In this document: in pieces, positions 1 to 8,325 of the stretch
Numbering within the stretch: the first letter of the stretch is position 1
Layout: each line of letters begins with the position of its first letter
Assembly (NCBI GenBank): GCA_020025425.1
Contig: JAHHSD010000011.1
Location: 1-44,445, forward strand
DNA from: Oscillospiraceae bacterium
Lineage (GTDB): Bacteria > Bacillota > Clostridia > Oscillospirales > Oscillospiraceae
Reading direction: 5' to 3'
DNA: 44,445 bases
The notes under the pieces: model-generated
What the model saw: the letters and a program-made list of their open reading frames with translations, nothing else
What the model was told of the DNA's origin: nothing
Databases searched by the model: none
Made by a program: the position numbers and the translations under genes

Positions 1-491
1 CCCCTGCGCCGCCCGCACCTCCCAAGGAGAAGCCGGCCGACCAGCCCCAGCAGACCATCCAGCCTGAGCCCGCCCCGGCGGTATACACCTGGCCGGTGAA
101 GGGCGAGATTCTGCGGGGATACAGCCTGGAGGTCCTGGCCTATGACGAGACTATGGGCGACTGGCGCACCCACTCCGGCGTGGACATCGCCGCAAACGCA
201 GGCATCAAGGTCCTGTGCATCAGCGACGGCACCGTGGCCGACGTCTATCGGGACGACCTGATGGGCGTGACCGTGGTGGTCCAGCACAGTGAGGGCGTGA
301 CCAGCACCTACTGCAACCTGGCCGAAAATCCCACGGTGGCCGTGGGGGACAAGGTGGAGACCGGCACCGTGCTGGGGATGGTTGGGGATACCGCCATTGC
401 AGAGGGCGGCTGTCCCTCTCATCTCCACCTGGAGATGACCCAGGACGGCGTGAACATCGACCCGGAAGGCTTCCTGCCCCAGCTGCCCTGA
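1..491 (+). CDS. M23-family (LytM) metallopeptidase, C-terminal part, possibly SpoIIQ-like
   Basis: The reading frame is open from the left edge (first full codon at base 3), so the N-terminus is missing; 162 residues are visible. It begins with a proline/glutamine-rich linker of about 28 residues and then a LytM/M23 domain. The zinc-site motifs are intact: HSGVDI (HxxxD) after the linker and HLHLEM (HxH) near the end. M23 enzymes cut peptidoglycan peptide cross-links outside the membrane. A tethered LytM domain behind a low-complexity linker is the arrangement of clostridial SpoIIQ, which forms the forespore-mother cell channel with SpoIIIAH, and the closing GVNIDPEGFLP resembles that family. 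A generic M23 endopeptidase is equally possible because the N-terminal anchor cannot be seen. The gene ends directly on a strong hairpin terminator. Confidence 0.8.
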   Translation, partial: PAPPAPPKEKPADQPQQTIQPEPAPAVYTWPVKGEILRGYSLEVLAYDETMGDWRTHSGVDIAANAGIKVLCISDGTVADVYRDDLMGVTVVVQHSEGVTSTYCNLAENPTVAVGDKVETGTVLGMVGDTAIAEGGCPSHLHLEMTQDGVNIDPEGFLPQLP

Positions 492-527
492 AAAAACTCC
501 GCCGCCCCGTAGGGCGGCGGAGTTTTT
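491..527. terminator. Bidirectional rho-independent terminator
   Basis: A 13-bp GC-rich stem (495-507 with 512-524, loop CGTA) has an A-tract on its left and a T-tract on its right. It can therefore stop the M23 gene on the plus strand and the proS-degV transcript arriving on the minus strand. Confidence 0.92.
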
Positions 528-578
528 CTGCTTGTCAGACGCCCCGTTCCCAAACGCAGGAGGCGGGGGCGTGCCTGC

Positions 579-1430
579 TCATTCCTCGTAGACAGCACAT
601 CCAATGCCCACGGCCTGGGGGCCGGTGTGGCAGCAGATGGACAGGGCCAGGGGGTCACAGCGCACCGGACTGTCGGGATAGCGGCTCTGGACCACCGACT
701 TCCAGGTCTTGCCCAGGCCGGTGTCACCGGAGTAGGCGGCAAAGATGTGGACCTTCTCGTTGGCAAAGCGCTCTGCCAGGTCATTGTCCAGGGCGGTGAA
801 CATCTTCTCCACGGCCTGGCGGATACCCCGCACCTTGGCATAGGCGTCCACCTTGCCCCCCTGGATCTGGAGCACCGGCTTGATGTGCAGCACCGTGCCG
901 ATGGCCGCAGCCGAGGGGGTGATCCGGCCGCCCCGCTTGAGGTACTCCAGGGAGTTGGTGCAGATATAGATGCTGGCCTTCAGCGCATTCTCCTCCAGGC
1001 GGCTGCCGATCTCCTCCAGGGAGAGGCCCTTTCCCTCCAGGACGACGGCGTCCTGAACGATCTGCCACATGGGCACCGAGATCCGCTTGGCGTCCACCAC
1101 CCGCACCTTGCCCTCGTACTCCTGGGCCAGGATGGCGGCGGTGGCGTAGGAGCTGCTCAGGCCGCTGGTCATGGGGATATAGAGCACCCCCTCATAGGTC
1201 TCCAGCAGCTCCTCCCACAGCTCGGTGAGCAGACCGGGGGAGGGCTGGGAGGTGGTGATGTCCACACCGGCCTCCTGCTGCTGGTAGAAGTAGTCCCGCT
1301 CCAGATTTACGGTCTCCAGAAACTCCCGGCCCCCAATGTTGACCGGCATCGGTACCACCCGCACGCCCATCTCCCGGGCCTCCTCGGGGTAGATTCCGCT
1401 GTTGCTGTCTGTTACGATCGCAAATCTCAT
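579..1430 (-). CDS. DegV family fatty-acid-binding protein
   Basis: The 283-residue product matches the DegV family over its whole usual length. Characteristic segments are TSQPSP (60-65), PMTSGLSSSYATA (86-98) and YLKRGGRI (163-170), which line the lipid pocket in known structures. DegV/FakB proteins bind a single fatty acid; FakB members present it to the kinase FakA for phosphorylation and use in phospholipid synthesis. No FakA gene is nearby, so the specific role here is inferred from the family only. The ATG start follows an AGAAGGAG ribosome-binding site. It lies 70 nt downstream of proS on the same strand with no terminator between, so the two are probably cotranscribed. Confidence 0.92.
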   Translation of the reverse strand: MRFAIVTDSNSGIYPEEAREMGVRVVPMPVNIGGREFLETVNLERDYFYQQQEAGVDITTSQPSPGLLTELWEELLETYEGVLYIPMTSGLSSSYATAAILAQEYEGKVRVVDAKRISVPMWQIVQDAVVLEGKGLSLEEIGSRLEENALKASIYICTNSLEYLKRGGRITPSAAAIGTVLHIKPVLQIQGGKVDAYAKVRGIRQAVEKMFTALDNDLAERFANEKVHIFAAYSGDTGLGKTWKSVVQSRYPDSPVRCDPLALSICCHTGPQAVGIGCAVYEE

Positions 1431-1500
1431 ATTCTGCTCCTTCTCTCGGCTTACTGCTTGGCTGTCTTGACTGGTTTCGCTGTATTTCTGCGGTTGGGGG

Positions 1501-2946
1501 TTAATAGGCTACGCCCCAGTAGATCATCTTCTTGGCGGGCTTGCCGCAGATGGGGCACACGTCGCCCAGGTGCTCCTGGTGGAAGGGGACGCAGCGGGAG
1601 GTCATGCCGGCCTCCTCCTTCATCTTCAGCTCGCAGGCCTCCTCACCGCACCACATGGTCTTGATGAAGCCGCCCTTCTCCTGCTGGATGGCCTTGGCCT
1701 CCTCCAGGGAGAATGCGGGGTAGGTGTTGTCCTCCAGGTTCTTCTTGGCCCGGTCGTAGAGGCCCTGATGGACGCTGTCCAGCAGCTCCTTCACGGTCTC
1801 CTCCAGCTGATCCAGGGCAACAAACACCTTCTCACCGGAATCCCGGCGGCAGATGCAGCACTGGCCCTTCTCAATGTCCTTGGGGCCGATCTCCACACGC
1901 AGGGGCACGCCCTTCATCTCGTACTCGGCGGCCTTCCAGCCCATGGACTGGTCGGAGTCGTCGATGCTGGCCCGGATGCCGGCGTCCTTCAGGCGCTGGA
2001 GCAGGGCATTGGCGGCGTCCAGCACGCCCTCCTTGTGCATGGCCACGGGGATGACCATGGCCTGGATGGGGGCGATGCGGGGGGGCAGGACCAGGCCGTT
2101 GTTGTCGCCGTGGGTCATGATGATGCCGCCGATCATGCGGGTGGACACGCCCCAGCTGGTCTGGAAGGGGTGGTGGAGCTGGTTGTCCTTGCCGGTGAAG
2201 GTGATGTCGAAGGCCCGGGCGAAGCCGTCGCCGAAGTAGTGGCTGGTGCCGGCCTGGAGGGCCTTGCGGTCGTGCATCATGCACTCCACGGTGTAGGTGG
2301 CCTCAGCGCCGTTGAACTTCTCCTTGTCGGTCTTTTGTCCCTTGACCACAGGCATGGCCAGCACGTTCTCCATGAAGTCGGCATAGATGTCCAGCATCAG
2401 CTCGGTCTCCTGGCGGGCCTCCTCCTCAGTGGCGTGCATGGTGTGGCCCTCCTGCCACAGGAACTCCCGGTGGCGCAGGAAGGGGCGGCTGGTCTTTTCC
2501 CAGCGCAGGACGGAGCACCACTGATTGTACTTCTTGGGCAGGTCCCGGTGGGAGTGGATGATATTCTTATAGTGCTCGCAGAACAGGGTCTCGGAGGTGG
2601 GGCGGATGCAGTAGCGCTCCTCCAGCTTGTCATTGCCGCCGTGGGTGACCCAGGCGCACTCGGGGGCAAAACCCTCCACGTGGTCCTTCTCCTTCTGGAG
2701 CAGGCTCTCGGGGATCAGCATGGGCAGGTACACGTTCTCATGGCCGGTCTCCTTGAACTTCTTATCCAGCTCCTGCTGGATGTTCTCCCAGATGGCGTAG
2801 CCATAGGGGCGGTAGATGAACATACCCTTGATGGAGGAGTAGTCGATGAGCTCTGCCTTTTTGCACACGTCGGTGTACCACTGGGTAAAGTCGACCTCCA
2901 TATCGGTGATCTGCTCCACCTGTTTCTTGTTGGTATTTTGAGCCAT
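1501..2946 (-). CDS. proS: Proline--tRNA ligase, archaeal/eukaryote-type
   Basis: This is a class II aminoacyl-tRNA synthetase charging tRNA-Pro. At 481 residues it is the short ProRS form (type 3), without the editing insertion of the E. coli-type enzyme. Visible motifs are RPTSET (115-120), the motif-2 segment with REFLWQEGHT (160-169), a motif-3 region around STRMIGGIIMTHGD, and a C-terminal zinc-binding extension with several Cys residues (CGEEAC, then CPICG). It ends in WGVAY; a terminal tyrosine is the hallmark of this ProRS class. The ATG is preceded by AAAGGA. It has its own near-consensus promoter (2997-3025), and no T-box leader fits in the short upstream space. Confidence 0.97.
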   Translation of the reverse strand: MAQNTNKKQVEQITDMEVDFTQWYTDVCKKAELIDYSSIKGMFIYRPYGYAIWENIQQELDKKFKETGHENVYLPMLIPESLLQKEKDHVEGFAPECAWVTHGGNDKLEERYCIRPTSETLFCEHYKNIIHSHRDLPKKYNQWCSVLRWEKTSRPFLRHREFLWQEGHTMHATEEEARQETELMLDIYADFMENVLAMPVVKGQKTDKEKFNGAEATYTVECMMHDRKALQAGTSHYFGDGFARAFDITFTGKDNQLHHPFQTSWGVSTRMIGGIIMTHGDNNGLVLPPRIAPIQAMVIPVAMHKEGVLDAANALLQRLKDAGIRASIDDSDQSMGWKAAEYEMKGVPLRVEIGPKDIEKGQCCICRRDSGEKVFVALDQLEETVKELLDSVHQGLYDRAKKNLEDNTYPAFSLEEAKAIQQEKGGFIKTMWCGEEACELKMKEEAGMTSRCVPFHQEHLGDVCPICGKPAKKMIYWGVAY

Positions 2947-2996
2947 ATTATTTCATTCCTTTATCCTAGAATCGGGATCATAAAATCGTATCTTTT

Positions 2997-3025
2997 ATTG
3001 TATGGTTCCCCGGGGAAAAAGTCAA
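2997..3025 (-). promoter_or_regulatory. Sigma-A promoter of proS with palindromic spacer
   Basis: Read on the minus strand: TTGACT (3020-3025), 17-nt spacer, TACAAT (2997-3002), each box 5/6 to consensus. The spacer contains a perfect 12-bp palindrome, TTCCCCGGGGAA (3006-3017), which could be an operator or chance. The promoter lies about 50 nt upstream of the proS start, beyond the terminator of the preceding operon. Confidence 0.75.
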
Positions 3026-3080
3026 GTTAAACCGCCCAAAACATAACAGATCCCTATATTCCGTCAGTTTCCGCAAAAAT

Positions 3081-3115
3081 AAAAACCGGAGGCGCCCACA
3101 GGGGCGCCTCCGGTT
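3081..3115 (-). terminator. Rho-independent terminator of the permease/D-aminoacylase operon
   Basis: A perfect 14-bp stem (3084-3097 with 3102-3115, loop ACAG) is followed on the minus strand by TTTTTATTTTT. It lies just past the true stop codon of the frameshifted permease at 3142, supporting that stop as the original one. Confidence 0.92.
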
Positions 3116-3141
3116 CATCGGGTTGTAATCTGAAGCAATGC

Positions 3142-4459
3142 TTAGACGGGGAAGAAGACAGGCATACCGACCACTGCCCACAGGACGATAAACAGAATAG
3201 AAATCATGGACACGGCCCAGCCGCCGAACAGCATGGCCTTGATGCTCTGGCTGCGGGCCAGACCCATGGGAGCCAGCATGTTGGTACCCGGATAGATAGA
3301 AGAGGTAACGCGGGAACCGCAGATCAGACACCTGCATGGGAACGTGGGTGGTCTCCAGGGCGCTCAGGAACAGCTCGTGGGTCACCTGCAGCTGGGCAAC
3401 AGCACCGCCGTTGATGCCGAAGGAGCCGACCAGAGTACCGAAGATGACAACCAGAGCACGGCTGCCCTCACCGACCATGGACAGGAACAGGTCACCCAGG
3501 GCCTCAAAGCCGCCGCCCAGGCTGACGTACTTCATCAGAATATCCATCAGGATAAACAGGAAGAAGGTGCCGGCCATGGTGGACATACCCTTGGACAGGT
3601 GCTTAAAGCAATCGGACAGGCCCATCTTGCCGAACAGGCCCAGGACCAGCATCAGCACGATGATGACGAACACGGTGTAAGCGGTGCCGGGCTTGGCGAT
3701 CATGCTGTAAACCAGCAGCGCAACAAAGGTAACCAGGAAGGCGATGGTGGTGATCTTCATCTGAGAGGTGATCTCGACAGCCTCGTTGTCCTCCTCCATC
3801 TCATAAACCTCATCATATTTGGGGTTCTTCTGGATTCTGCGGGCCACGAAGTAGATCACGATCAGCCAGATGATACCATAGGGCAGGCCGGCCCACAGCA
3901 TCATCTCGCCATAGGACAGGCCGGTCAGGGCCAGCAGGGTGACGGTGGGGCCGGTGAAGGGGCCCCAGATCAGACCGGTCTCACCGGCGCTCTGGAAGAT
4001 GGCGCCCACAGCGGAGGGCTTCAGACCGGCAGCGGCCACCACGGGGATCAGGATGGGGGCAATGATGGCCAGGCCGCCAGCCAGGGTGCCCAGCAGGCCG
4101 CAGATCACCACGGACACGACAATGGTGGCAATGATGGCCTGCTTTTCGGTTTTAACGCCGATTTTGTTAATAATCCAGTGGACCATCGTGTGGCTGACAC
4201 CGGTCTCGGTCATCAGAGCACCCAGACCGGAGCCCATCATGATGATCAGACCGATCAGGCCCAGGGTAGAACCCAGAGACTCAGTGACGGTCTTTCCGAA
4301 CATAGCGGGGGTCTGGCCGGTCAGGAAAAAGCCTACCACGCAGGCCAGGAAACAGGATACCAGACCAGTGCCCTTCGGCAGGAAGGAAACGACGATGTAT
4401 ACCAGCATCGGGAGCAGTGCCCAGAGAGATTTCTCGGGCAGAATCGCATAAGGTCCCAT
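3142..4459 (-). pseudogene. GntP-like permease with C-terminal frameshift
   Basis: A polytopic membrane transporter of the GntP/ion-transporter superfamily, probably importing the substrate of the neighbouring D-aminoacylase (an N-acyl-D-amino acid or similar); the substrate is inferred from context. The first ~375 residues are a normal hydrophobic permease. Near 3320-3345 the frame is lost: the literal frame runs on as hydrophilic, low-quality sequence to a stop at 2978. The adjacent frame instead continues as GSRVTSSIYPGTNM, MGLARSQS and a last hydrophobic helix, and stops at 3142. The repaired product would be ~438 residues, normal for the family, and its end sits just before a terminator. 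One extra base explains this. ATG at 4459 follows AAGGAGAAATAAT. It lies 49 nt after the D-aminoacylase. Confidence 0.8.
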
Positions 4460-4508
4460 ATTATTTCTCCTTTTTTATGATACGCGCGTTTATAAAGCGC
4501 CTTCTCTT

Positions 4509-6091
4509 TTACTTTTTCAGCAGGACAGTGCCATTCAGAAGACCGGTCTCCTCCCCGTTCTTCAAAGCAAAGCCGCCCGCAACAATCACGTGCTCGATTC
4601 CCTTGGGCTTCTGTCTGGAATCGACAAAGTCCGAGGTATCAAACACTTCCTGCTCGTCAAACACCGTGATATCAGCCACGCAGCCCTCCTTGAGGACGCC
4701 GCGGTCGGTGATACCCAAAACCTGAGCGGGCAGGGCCGTGATCTTGTAGACCGCGTCCTCAATGGGCATCAGGTTGTGCTCACGGTTCAGGCGCAGGAAC
4801 CGGGGGAATGTTCCGAAGCTTCTGGGGTGGGGCTTGCTGTCCATGGAGTAATCGAAGCCATAGCCGTCGCTGGCCACCGCGATCTCCCGCTCCTTGAGGA
4901 TCCGCAGAACGTCCTCCTCGCACAGGGAGAAGTAGATGGCCTTGGTGGACGCGCCGCACTCGACCAGCAGGTCGGCGACAGTCTCCTCGGGGCGCACCCC
5001 CAGGATACCGGCGATCTCTTCGATGCTCTTGCCGTCAAAGTTGGGATGGACACCGTTGGTAGAGACCACCACCACGCTGGCGGGGCCGCCCCGGCCGTCC
5101 ATTTCCTTTGCGATATCGGCGAGCACACGCTCGCCCTTTTCCTTCAGCCTTTCGATCATGGCGTCAAAGCCGCCATCGTGTGCCCAGTTGGGCACCAGGG
5201 CGCTCAGGCCGGTGGATGTGGCGTGGTAGGGATACTGGTCCACATGGACGTCCACGCCCTCCGCCTTTGCGTCCTCAATGATCTTCAACAGCTCCTCAGC
5301 GCGGTGCCACTGAGTCTTGCCCATCAGCTTCAGATGGGAAATCTCCAGGCGGACGCCGGACTCACGGGCGATCTCGATCATTTCGCGGGCGGCGTCAAAC
5401 ACGCCGGCCGCCTCACTGCGCATATGTACGGCAACGATACCGTTGCACTTTTTGACCACCTTGCTCAGCCGTACCAGCTCTTCCTTCTTGCTGAAGGCAC
5501 TGGGAGGATAGATCAGGCCCAGGGACATGCCAAAGGCGCCCCTGTTCATCTCGTCCTCCAGCAGCTCCTCCAGCTGGACCATCTCTTCTTCGCTGGGGTC
5601 CCGGTCTGCAAAGCCCATCACGCTGCCGCGCAGCGCGCTGTGGCCCACCAGATTGCCATAGTTGGTGGCGCACTTGTGCTTTTTGACCTCGGCGGCATAG
5701 TCGGTGATCGACTCGATCTCATGGGTGAAATCGCCGGTGTACAGGGCACAAGCGTCCTTGAAATACTCCATGGTCTGCTGTCTGAAGGGGCCCTTGCAGG
5801 GGATGATGGAGTCACCGCAGTTGCCGGTGATCTCGGTGGTCACGCCCTGATAGAGCTTGCTCTGGGGATTGAAGGGTTTGGGCAGGATGGGACAAAAATC
5901 GGAGTGACTATGGATGTCGATAAACCCAGGGGCCACGATCTTCCCCCGGACGTTGATGACCTCGACGCCCTCCGCGGTGTTCGACTGAGTGATGGCAGCA
6001 ATCTTACCGTCCTTGATACAGACGTCACCCTGATAGGGGCCCGTCTGGTACCGTCAACGATACTGCCCTCAGCCAATACCAAATCGTACAT
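4509..6091 (-). pseudogene. N-acyl-D-amino-acid deacylase (D-aminoacylase) with N-terminal frameshift
   Basis: This amidohydrolase-superfamily enzyme removes the acyl group from N-acyl-D-amino acids. The family's metal-site elements are present: IDIHSHSD, the cysteine of TGNCGDS, EISHLKLMG, HVDQYPY and ASDGYGFDYS. The gene is split over two frames. The natural start at 6091 (MYDLVLAEGSIVDGT, with GGAGGTG 9 nt upstream) is in a different frame from the main body, which has no good start of its own (its first ATG is at the HSHSD site). The break is at a short G-run, 6036-6039. One additional base there would give a continuous ...VDGTRRAPYQGDV... N-terminus typical of the family and a ~527-residue protein. 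Either the gene is recently inactivated or a base was lost in sequencing. It is the first gene of the operon with the permease. Confidence 0.85.
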
Positions 6092-6503
6092 GTTTACACA
6101 CCTCCATTAAATTTATCCAGGGACTGTGCCCCGGAGCTGGTCCACGCCGCTGATCCTGCAAAAACAGACGGCGCAAAACGGAACAACCTCCTTTCCTGCG
6201 TTCTTATAAAAACCCCACCCAGAATAAATCGGACCGCTCCCTTTGGGGCGGCCCGATCACTCCTTCCCATCGGGAGGTGAGGATCTTACCAAATTATGGG
6301 GTGCTGCATCAGGGCCGCCGTCAGCCGCGCCCCGCGTCCTATGACGTCGGAACCCGGTTCGGCCTGTGGCCCTTATGTGGATCTGCTCCAAATCGCAGAT
6401 CCGATGCGGTTGGTAATATTCAATTTTCAGCATATAGAAATCAGGCAGTATACAGCGCTCCGGATCTCTGTGCGCCGCACTCCCTGATTTTCCCGTAATC
6501 ATG
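6092..6503. other. Intergenic region between D-aminoacylase and XRE gene
   Basis: These 412 bases contain no convincing gene: the short open frames in them have no family features or usable start. On the minus strand they hold the XRE-gene terminator (6222-6257), a Shine-Dalgarno-like AAAGGAGG (about 6188-6195), and the GGAGGTG that serves the D-aminoacylase start. No clear sigma-A or sigma-54 promoter for the D-aminoacylase operon was found. Confidence 0.6.
6222..6257 (-). terminator. Probable terminator of the XRE gene
   Basis: Inverted repeat 6228-6257 (10-bp outer stem with one G-T pair, CCC/GGG inner pairing) is followed on the minus strand by TTTATT. It separates the regulator gene from the D-aminoacylase operon downstream. 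Confidence 0.6.
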
Positions 6504-6719
6504 TTATGGTCCAAAAATGAGCATGTCCGATGAGATACCCAGCACCTGCGATATGGTGGCAAGTGTGGCCAATGACGGAGTTTGGAATGCATTTTCTATT
6601 TTTACATAGCTGCCGTATGTGATCCCAATCTGTTCAGCTGCCTGTTCCTGGGTCAAGCCCTTGCTTTTTCGCTGGCTTTTAATTCGGTTGGATAATGCTT
6701 CCTTCTGGATCTCATACAT
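6504..6719 (-). CDS. Small XRE-family HTH transcriptional regulator
   Basis: A single-domain DNA-binding protein of 71 residues, with the Cro/C1-type helix-turn-helix in GLTQEQAAEQIGITYGSYVKI followed by the TPSLATLATISQVLGIS helices. It has no additional domain, so it is probably a simple repressor or antitoxin-like regulator; its target is unknown. An alternative ATG at 6728 adds three residues but lies one base from the AAAGGA ribosome-binding site; the ATG at 6719 has proper ~10-nt spacing and is preferred. It stands alone between two terminators. An inverted repeat upstream (6766-6788) is a candidate autoregulatory operator. By position it might control the adjacent D-aminoacylase operon, but this is inference. 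Confidence 0.85.
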   Translation of the reverse strand: MYEIQKEALSNRIKSQRKSKGLTQEQAAEQIGITYGSYVKIENAFQTPSLATLATISQVLGISSDMLIFGP

Positions 6720-6765
6720 ATTGCTCATTTCCTTTCAAAGATTTTACGCCCATTTTGTATAAAGA

Positions 6766-6788
6766 AACATTCTTTTTGAGGGAATGTT
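6766..6788. promoter_or_regulatory. Inverted repeat upstream of XRE gene, candidate operator
   Basis: AACATTC (6766-6772) and GAATGTT (6782-6788) form a perfect 7-bp inverted repeat with a 9-nt spacer, about 45-70 nt upstream of the XRE start codon. The size and position suit an XRE-dimer site; no binding evidence exists. Confidence 0.4.
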
Positions 6789-6874
6789 ATGGTTATTTTT
6801 TTCACGCTTCCCTCATTTCCCACCTTAAATCTGGAATTTTTCCCATAAACCAGGATTCCGCCTGTGGCATTTGG

Positions 6875-6912
6875 AAAAAGACGGGAAATTGTGCTCCACA
6901 CAATTTCCCGTC
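6875..6912 (-). terminator. Rho-independent terminator of the lspA-rluD-ridA operon
   Basis: A perfect 14-bp inverted repeat (6880-6893 with 6899-6912, 5-nt loop) is followed on the minus strand by CTTTTTCC. It lies about 70 nt beyond the ridA stop codon. Confidence 0.9.
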
Positions 6913-6982
6913 TCGCCGGTTCCGGATATTTGGCCGCATATTACGGAGATTGGTCCATCTCCATCCTGCCCGGATCGGAGCC

Positions 6983-7378
6983 TTACCCCTTGATGGCGAT
7001 GGCCTCGATCTCCACCAGTGCGTCCTTGGGCAGGCGGGCCACCTCCACGGCGGCACGGGCGGGGAAGTCGGTGCCCGCAAAGAACTGGGCATAGACCTCG
7101 TTCATGGCGGCAAAGTTATTCATGTCGCTGAGGAACACGGTGGTCTTGACCACGTGCTTGGGCTTCATGCCGGCCTCCTCCAGAATGGCCCCCAGGTTGG
7201 CCAGAGACTGCCGGGTCTGCTCCGTGATGCCCTCGGGCATCTCGCCGGTGGCGGGGTTTACGGGGATCTGACCGGAGATGTACAGGGTGCCGGCCAGCAG
7301 ACCGTTCGGGATATTGACAGCCTGGGAGTAGGGGCCGATGGCGGCGGGGGCGTTGTTGGTGCTGATGACTTCTTTCAT
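6983..7378 (-). CDS. ridA: RidA family enamine/imine deaminase
   Basis: RidA hydrolyses reactive enamine/imine intermediates released by PLP-dependent dehydratases, producing 2-oxoacids and ammonia and protecting PLP enzymes. The 131-residue protein matches the family end to end: N-terminal APAAIGPYSQAV, YISGQIPVNPATGE (33-46), the conserved arginine in FPARAAVEV (R108), and the terminal LVEIEAIAI. The frame is open further upstream, but that part lies inside rluD in another frame. The ATG at 7378 follows GAGAGGAGC at good spacing. It is the last gene of the lspA-rluD-ridA run. Confidence 0.96.
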   Translation of the reverse strand: MKEVISTNNAPAAIGPYSQAVNIPNGLLAGTLYISGQIPVNPATGEMPEGITEQTRQSLANLGAILEEAGMKPKHVVKTTVFLSDMNNFAAMNEVYAQFFAGTDFPARAAVEVARLPKDALVEIEAIAIKG

Positions 7379-7419
7379 GGAACATGCTCCTCTCAAGTTT
7401 AAAATATCGTCCTGTCCAC

Positions 7420-8325
7420 TCAGCGCAGCTGATCCAGAATTTTCAGGAACCAGTCCGGCAGGGGGCAGGTCACTTCCACCGGCTGTCCGGTGGTAGGATG
7501 GATGAATTTCAGGGCCCTGGCGTGGAGACACTGTCCAGCCAGGCCGGGATAGGGCTTTTTGCTGCCATAGACCAGATCGCCCAGCAGGGGGTGGCCCAGG
7601 GCCGCCATGTGGACCCGGATCTGGTGGGTGCGGCCGGTCTCCAGCCGGCACTCCAGGCAGGTGCAGCCGGTGAGCTCCTCCAGCACCGTCCAGTGGGTCA
7701 CCGCCGGGCGGCCGTTCTCCCGGTCCACCGCCATCCGCTTCCGGTCCACCGGGTGGCGGCCGATGGGCAGGTCTGCGGTGCCCTGGTTTTCCCGCATATG
7801 GCCCACCACCACCGCCTCATACACCCGGGCCAGGCTGTGGTCCTGGAGCTGGGCGGCCAGGGCCAGATGGGCGGCGTCATTTTTCGCCGCGATGATCAGG
7901 CCGCTGGTGTCCCGGTCGATGCGGTGGACGATGCCGGGGCGCAGGGGACCGTTGACGGTGGAGAGATTGTCCCCGTATCGGAACTTCAGGGCGTTGACCA
8001 GGGTGTCGTCCAGGTGGCCGGGGGCGGGGTGGACCACCAGGCCCACCGGCTTGTTGATCACAACCACGTCATCGTCCTCATAGACCACATCCAGCGGGAT
8101 GTCCCGGGGCACCACCTGGGTGGGCTCGGGGTCGGGGAGCTCCACTTCAAAGCTGTCCCCCGGAGCGGTCTTGGCGTTTTTCTTCACGCTCCGGCCCCCG
8201 CAGAGCACAGACCCGCTCTCCAGCAGGCGCTGGGCGGCGGAGCGGCTCAGATCGTCTACGGACCGGGCCAGGAACTGGTCCACCCGCTCACCTGACCGGT
8301 CAGCGGTCAGCCGCAGTACTGCCAT
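7420..8325 (-). CDS. RluD-type 23S rRNA pseudouridine synthase
   Basis: Isomerises uridines in RNA, in this family usually in helix 69 of 23S rRNA. The 301-residue product has an N-terminal S4 RNA-binding domain (about 10-65) and a RluA-family catalytic domain with HRIDRDTSGL (134-143, catalytic aspartate D137) and RTHQIRVHMAALGHPLLGD. The frame is open 38 codons further up inside lspA, but the ATG at 8325 has GAAAGGAGAG upstream and begins the normal S4 domain, so it is chosen. Its start overlaps the lspA end by 26 nt, implying translational coupling. RluA, B and D cannot be told apart with certainty from sequence alone. Confidence 0.92.
   Translation of the reverse strand: MAVLRLTADRSGERVDQFLARSVDDLSRSAAQRLLESGSVLCGGRSVKKNAKTAPGDSFEVELPDPEPTQVVPRDIPLDVVYEDDDVVVINKPVGLVVHPAPGHLDDTLVNALKFRYGDNLSTVNGPLRPGIVHRIDRDTSGLIIAAKNDAAHLALAAQLQDHSLARVYEAVVVGHMRENQGTADLPIGRHPVDRKRMAVDRENGRPAVTHWTVLEELTGCTCLECRLETGRTHQIRVHMAALGHPLLGDLVYGSKKPYPGLAGQCLHARALKFIHPTTGQPVEVTCPLPDWFLKILDQLR

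Noticed and set aside
2947..3080. T-box or other riboswitch upstream of proS
   Set aside because: The promoter leaves a leader of only about 45 nt, too short for a T-box, and no antiterminator structure is visible.
6098..6195. Possible short leader peptide on the minus strand before the D-aminoacylase, with AAAGGAGG near 6190 and a TTG about 10 nt later
   Set aside because: About 39 codons overlapping the real start in another frame, with a weak start codon and no regulatory codon run; most likely chance.
6257..6592. 111-codon minus-strand frame overlapping the XRE gene
   Set aside because: It overlaps the HTH coding region in another frame and runs through a terminator; no ribosome-binding site or family resemblance.
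6983..7651. Longer version of RidA starting at 7651
   Set aside because: The extra N-terminal part lies inside rluD in another frame and has no family similarity; ATG 7378 has a proper ribosome-binding site.
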